DNA from: Pseudobdellovibrionaceae bacterium
GTDB lineage: Bacteria; Bdellovibrionota; Bdellovibrionia; Bdellovibrionales; JAMPXM01
Assembly (NCBI GenBank): GCA_022843085.1
Contig: JALHOI010000111.1
Span: 1 to 8,644 of the forward strand
Length of the DNA: 8,644 bases
Reading direction: 5' to 3'
Numbering within the stretch: the stretch's first letter is position 1; every line of letters begins with the position of its first letter. A program made the position numbers and the translations under genes. Below, one piece after another: positions 5,554 through 8,644 of the stretch. The notes under the pieces are model-generated. The model saw only the letters and a list, made by a program, of their open reading frames with translations. It was not told where the DNA came from and did not search any database.

Positions 5554-6615
5554 TTGGCTGCATCGGATTGGTCCTACAACCGCCTGACCCAGACTTTAAA
5601 GAAGGGCGAGTTCGCCTCTTTGTATTGCCTCTTCGGTGAAGAAACTTTTCTTGCCGATCGGGCCAAAGAAGAAATTGTTGAAGCGATTATTCCAGAAGGA
5701 ATGCGCGATTTTAATCTGAATATTTTTGACGGTGCCGATTGCGACGTTGCTCGTGTGCGCGACGCTCTTGAAACACTGCCGATGATGTCGCCAAATCGCC
5801 TTGTCGTTTTAGTCAATTCCGACAAGTTAAAAGACAAGGAGTGGGAAGTTCTTCAGCCGCTGATCGAAAATCCGCATGACGGCACCGTGCTTGTCGTGAC
5901 CGCGGTCAAGGTCGATAAGCGCAAAAAAAACTGGAAGCGTTTGCTTGAATCGGGTGTCGCACTCGAGTGTAAACGCCCATACGAAAACCAAGTTCCCGAG
6001 TGGATCGCATTCTTGGCCAAACGTCATTCGGTCGAGTTTGGGTCGGACGCGGCGAGCGCACTTCAGCAATTGGTCGGCTCGAATCTCTCTGATCTCGACG
6101 GAGAAATCAGAAAAATTGCGATCTACTGTGGTGGTAACCAGCACCTCGCGAGTGGTCGAGGGACAACGGGGGCCGCTGGCGCACCTCGACGAGTTGTCGA
6201 GGCAACGGTCGATGACGTGATGAAGGTCGCTTCGCGAGTCAAAATCGAGAGCGTATTTGATTTTGCAGACGCTGTTGGTCGCAACGATCGTGCGCGCGCT
6301 TTATTTTGTCTGGCAAACTTGCTTGATCAAGGACAAAACGAGATCGGCATCATCGCGTTGGTCGCACGTCACGTTCGAATTTTGAGAACGATGATCGAGG
6401 GTCTGCGCGAAGGGCTTTCGGGGGCGCGGCTCGCGTCGAAGGCGGGCGTGTCTCCCTACTTCGTTCGCGACTATTCAGAGCAGGCGCGGCTTTGGACGCC
6501 TACTAAAATCGACCAGACACTTGAAGCGCTGTTTGATACGGACCGTGCGCTTAAAACCTCGCCTGTTGTATCGCATATCTGGCTCGAGAATTTCATCGTC
6601 CGCGTTTGCGGGTAG
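5554..6615 (+). CDS. holA: DNA polymerase III delta subunit
   Basis: HolA is the clamp-loader delta subunit that opens the beta sliding clamp during replication. From the TTG at 5554 the product has 353 residues, close to the usual 330-345. It shows the delta pattern: CLFGEETFLADRA near the N terminus (in place of a true P-loop), then LVGSNLSDLDGEIRKIAIY, then VFDFADAVGRNDRARAL with LLDQGQNEIGIIALVARHVRIL, and a C-terminal VSPYFVRDY helix bundle. The TTG at 5554 has GAGGG seven bases upstream. A TTG at 5521 in the same frame would add 11 residues with a weaker signal, so I chose 5554. A Gly/Ala-rich stretch at about 194-213 (GGNQHLASGRGTTGAAGAP) looks like a linker insertion between domains. 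The gene starts 45 bases after lptE and is probably co-transcribed. Confidence 0.93.
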   Translation: MAASDWSYNRLTQTLKKGEFASLYCLFGEETFLADRAKEEIVEAIIPEGMRDFNLNIFDGADCDVARVRDALETLPMMSPNRLVVLVNSDKLKDKEWEVLQPLIENPHDGTVLVVTAVKVDKRKKNWKRLLESGVALECKRPYENQVPEWIAFLAKRHSVEFGSDAASALQQLVGSNLSDLDGEIRKIAIYCGGNQHLASGRGTTGAAGAPRRVVEATVDDVMKVASRVKIESVFDFADAVGRNDRARALFCLANLLDQGQNEIGIIALVARHVRILRTMIEGLREGLSGARLASKAGVSPYFVRDYSEQARLWTPTKIDQTLEALFDTDRALKTSPVVSHIWLENFIVRVCG

Positions 6616-6746
6616 ATTTCGATCGGCCCGCTGGCCCCGAGCTGCGGTTGAGGGATGGACTGTGGGTAAGATCCGGATTGCCGTGTACTAAGCTCCTTAG
6701 TTCAAACTTCTGGCATCTCAATTTTGGTTTCTGGCACAGCATTTGA
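6616..6746 (+). other. Gap between holA and the PilZ gene with a small hairpin and a repeated TTCTGGCA
   Basis: A perfect six-pair hairpin with a three-base loop, ACTAAG/CTTAGT, lies at 6687-6701. It has no T run, so it is at best a weak 3' end signal for holA. TTCTGGCA occurs at 6708-6715 and again at 6729-6736, 21 bases apart. The second copy begins TGGCAC-N5-TTGA (6732-6746), close to a sigma54 -24/-12 promoter but with A where the essential C of the -12 GC should be. No gene is visible here. Confidence 0.45.
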
Positions 6747-7508
6747 GTGCGCCGGACAAAAAAATCTCTCTTGAGCAGCGGTACTAATTATTTCACGACG
6801 GCATGCGGGGCAGCTTGGTGGGGCCGGGAATCTTTCGGGGGTTTACCAAAAGGGCGATCAGCGAAGACGAATCCTCAAGATGCACGTCCGTTGTCGCGAG
6901 TCGTGACCGGCGGCGCGAGAGCGTTTTGGCGAGCCGAGTCTCACGTGATTTTGAATGATCTTGAAGCTGTCGGCATCCTTCCGCCTCGAGCCGTGGCCCG
7001 ACCTAAGGCCGAGCCTCAGGTCGAGGTCCCAGTGTGCCGATACGGCGATATGGCAGTGGCGTTAAAAATAGTTCCGCCCGCGGCGCACCAGGCCCTGGGC
7101 ACAGCTCGAGGCGGCGCATCGGGACCGTCGGCGACGAATCGGCGGGCGCCACGACGACTCTACCGTCGTCCGGTTGGTGTGATGGTTCGCGGTCATTATG
7201 TGGTTCTCGATGGCCGAAGCTTGTCTGAAGGCGGTGTTTTGGTGGCGCTAGGCGACCGAGGAGATCATTCGACATTATCGCGAATGTCGCTTGAAGAGCT
7301 TCCCGTCGACGCGCAGCTCACGGTCTCAATGATTTTGCCAGCCGGAGTCACCTTGGTTTTACGAGGGCGCGTTATCTATCACGAAGGCGATCATTCGAGT
7401 GGCCACTCAATCGGAATCAAATTTTCGCTCGTACCGGTGCATCAGCGGAGAGAAATCAGAAACTACGTTAGTTCAAAACAGGCCGGAGAAGCGGAAGTCG
7501 AAGATTGA
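6747..7508 (+). CDS. PilZ-domain protein, probable cyclic-di-GMP receptor
   Basis: The frame gives 253 residues; about 132-243 form a PilZ domain. It opens with APRRLYRRPV, containing the RxxxR arginines (Arg136/Arg140 or Arg137/Arg141), continues with SLSEGG (158-163), and ends with beta strands around LRGRVIYHEG and IGIKFSLV plus a final helix REIRNYV. PilZ domains bind cyclic di-GMP through RxxxR and [DN]xSxxG; here the second motif has Ser158 in place of Asp/Asn, so binding is likely but not certain. There is no signal peptide. Residues 1-65 look unlike a conserved domain (WWGRES, many Gly/Arg), the GTG at 6747 has no ribosome binding site, and the real start may be later, for example GTG 6945 (Val67). 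The gene sits between holA and rpsT; the target is unknown. Confidence 0.78.
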   Translation: MRRTKKSLLSSGTNYFTTACGAAWWGRESFGGLPKGRSAKTNPQDARPLSRVVTGGARAFWRAESHVILNDLEAVGILPPRAVARPKAEPQVEVPVCRYGDMAVALKIVPPAAHQALGTARGGASGPSATNRRAPRRLYRRPVGVMVRGHYVVLDGRSLSEGGVLVALGDRGDHSTLSRMSLEELPVDAQLTVSMILPAGVTLVLRGRVIYHEGDHSSGHSIGIKFSLVPVHQRREIRNYVSSKQAGEAEVED

Positions 7509-7528
7509 CCCCGTTACGTTTCAATCAG

Positions 7529-7561
7529 AAAAAAATCGCGACCCTTCGATCGCGATTTTTC
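7529..7561. terminator. Bidirectional intrinsic terminator between the PilZ gene and rpsT
   Basis: AAAAATCGCGA (7531-7541) and TCGCGATTTTT (7550-7560) form a perfect 11-pair stem with an eight-base loop. On the plus strand the GC core is followed by five T, and on the minus strand by seven T, so it can end both the convergent PilZ gene and rpsT transcripts. It starts 20 bases after the PilZ stop. Confidence 0.88.
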
Positions 7562-7618
7562 AAATTGAGACTTCGAGCGAGGCCTTAGCCGCGCCGGCGA
7601 GATTCCGCTGGAGCAAAA

Positions 7619-7888
7619 CTACTTCGACAGAGCTTTCGAAGCTTGTTTCGAAAGACGGCTCAGCTTTCGTGCGGCCGTTTTCGCGTGGATCACACCCTTC
7701 GTCGCGGCTTTTTGAGCTTTGCTCATGTACGCGCGGAGAGCATCTTGAGCCCCTTTTTTATCGCCATCGGCGATAGCGGCGCGAAGCTTCTTTTCGAAAG
7801 TTCGGACCGACGAGAGTGCTGTCGTGTTGCGTTTGTTGCGCTTTACGCTCTGACGAGCACGTTTCGCAGCGGACTTATGGTTTGCCAA
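7619..7888 (-). CDS. rpsT: 30S ribosomal protein bS20
   Basis: bS20 binds 16S rRNA early in assembly of the small subunit. The 89-residue product has the standard length and is lysine- and arginine-rich. It starts MANHKSAAKRARQSVKRN and has TFEKKLRAAIADGDKKGAQDAL in the middle, then GVIHAKTAARKLSRL, the conserved bS20 C-terminal helix. The start codon is TTG (complement of 7886-7888), preceded at six bases by TGAGGT. The first residues match the family exactly, so the TTG is well supported. E. coli rpsT also starts with UUG, and there the codon is part of S20 control of its own translation; the same may hold here. It is monocistronic, divergent from murJ, and ends at the terminator at 7529-7561. 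Confidence 0.98.
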   Translation of the reverse strand: MANHKSAAKRARQSVKRNKRNTTALSSVRTFEKKLRAAIADGDKKGAQDALRAYMSKAQKAATKGVIHAKTAARKLSRLSKQASKALSK

Positions 7889-7905
7889 GGTTCTACCTCA
7901 TCAAT

Positions 7906-7930
7906 AACGTCGTAATTAGGAACGTCGTAA
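7906..7930. repeat. Direct repeat AACGTCGTAA in the rpsT leader
   Basis: AACGTCGTAA occurs at 7906-7915 and 7921-7930, separated by five bases, within 45 bases upstream of the rpsT start. On the rpsT strand it reads TTACGACGTT twice. The repeats could be a protein or RNA binding site in the leader, but no known operator is recognised. I found no confident -35/-10 pair for either rpsT or murJ in this 124-base gap. Confidence 0.6.
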
Positions 7931-8012
7931 AAGAATTTCTAGCTTTGATTCAAGAGGTCATGAGGTAACACGCCTCGATGCAGCTTGGCAAGTCGGTAGG
8001 AGCAATACCTCA

Positions 8013-8644
8013 GTGAGCAAAACGGATGAGAAACAGGCCTCCAAGACGGGCGACGATATCGCCGACCAAACGGCAGAATTGGCTTCTACGACTCCTATAT
8101 TAGATCCTGACGTCGGACCGGGCGGTCATTCACAAACGGAACGTCGCGCCGTGACGGCCGCTGCTTTCGTGTTTGCTCTTGGAACTTTCGCCAGTCGTAT
8201 CCTAGGTCTTATTCGCGACCGCATGACCGCCCAGTATTTTTCGGTCGAAGTTCGCGACGCTTTTATCGTCGCTTTTCGCCTGCCGAACATGTTTCGCCGG
8301 CTTCTTGGGGAAGGTGCCCTTTCGGTCAGCATGATTCCGGTCTTGGTCGAACTGTTGACGAAAAAGGCCAATGACGGTGCATCGCCCGACGCGCAGAAAG
8401 CAGCTGCCAAACGACTTGTCGGTTCGATTTTCACTTTGCTTCTCACGATCACGACGACGCTTTCTCTTCTGGCGATCGTATTTATGCCTGACATCATTCG
8501 CCTGCTTGTCAGCGGCGACGGTTACATGTCGGTGCCGGGCAAATATGAACTGACCGTGAAGCTCGCGCGCGTGATGTTTTCGTTTTTAATTTTAATCACG
8601 ATGTACGCCTTTTTCATGGCGATTTTAAATTCGCTGAGAAGATT
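8013..8644 (+). CDS. murJ: Lipid II flippase MurJ, N-terminal part, cut by the window edge
   Basis: MurJ moves lipid II, the peptidoglycan precursor, across the inner membrane. The window holds 210 codons and no stop; the full protein usually has about 500-530 residues and 13-14 membrane helices. Residues 50-64 begin the first helix, followed by SRILGLIRD with Arg62 and Arg68 (E. coli Arg18 and Arg24), DAFIVAFRLPNMFRRLLGEGALS with Asp82 and Arg95 (E. coli Asp39 and Arg52) in two parts, and further hydrophobic helices at about 137-157 and 187-205. These residues line the lipid II cavity. The GTG at 8013 follows TAGGAG at ten bases. About 44 polar residues precede the first helix, much longer than in E. 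coli. The gene diverges from rpsT. Confidence 0.95.
   Translation, partial: MSKTDEKQASKTGDDIADQTAELASTTPILDPDVGPGGHSQTERRAVTAAAFVFALGTFASRILGLIRDRMTAQYFSVEVRDAFIVAFRLPNMFRRLLGEGALSVSMIPVLVELLTKKANDGASPDAQKAAAKRLVGSIFTLLLTITTTLSLLAIVFMPDIIRLLVSGDGYMSVPGKYELTVKLARVMFSFLILITMYAFFMAILNSLRR

Noticed and set aside
6618..6640. GGCC/GGCC dyad after the holA stop as a terminator
   Set aside because: The stem is only four pairs and no T run follows.
7399..7776. Plus-strand frame of 125 residues across the PilZ end and rpsT
   Set aside because: It runs through the terminator and antisense to rpsT and resembles no protein family.
7990..8012. GGTA/TACC hairpin around the murJ ribosome binding site
   Set aside because: Four base pairs with the GGAG in the loop are too weak to call a regulatory structure.
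8126..8497. Minus-strand reading frame of 123 residues
   Set aside because: It is antisense to murJ, whose frame carries clear MurJ motifs.

Overview
The window is an ordinary chromosomal housekeeping stretch of a Gram-negative bacterium. An LPS-transport lipoprotein (LptE) shows that there is an LPS-bearing outer membrane. The order lptE-holA-(PilZ gene)-rpsT-murJ, a moderate GC content, many GTG/TTG starts and a PilZ protein inside a core cluster suggest a former-deltaproteobacterial lineage such as Bdellovibrionota. That placement is inference from gene order and style; no marker in the window settles it. I see no transposase, integrase, phage, CRISPR or toxin gene.

Layout. Bases 1-372 hold an 8-bp tandem repeat and two minus-strand tRNA genes, tRNA-Lys(TTT) then tRNA-Glu(TTC) in transcription order. 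Both encode CCA, and a good TTGACA-type promoter lies just upstream. Bases 540-4797 are a minus-strand run of four genes: class V aminotransferase, 3-phosphoglycerate dehydrogenase type (SerA), adenylosuccinate synthetase (PurA) and an S51 peptidase E-like protein. The first two plausibly form a serine-synthesis pair that uses a serine-pyruvate/alanine-glyoxylate type aminotransferase rather than classical SerC. purA has two strong hairpins directly before its ribosome binding site.

From about 4825 the plus strand carries lptE and holA, a pair that is also adjacent in E. coli, then a PilZ-domain gene. A bidirectional terminator separates this from rpsT on the minus strand, which starts with TTG as E. 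coli rpsT does. murJ diverges from rpsT and runs off the right edge.

No unmistakable new system is present. The points most worth a second look are the double-hairpin purA leader, the PilZ gene lodged between holA and rpsT with an unclear start and a sigma54-like element, the altered substrate loop of the SerA-like enzyme, the UUG start and repeated leader of rpsT, the 15-bp duplication in the lptE signal sequence, and the GAAGAACC repeat beside the tRNA genes.
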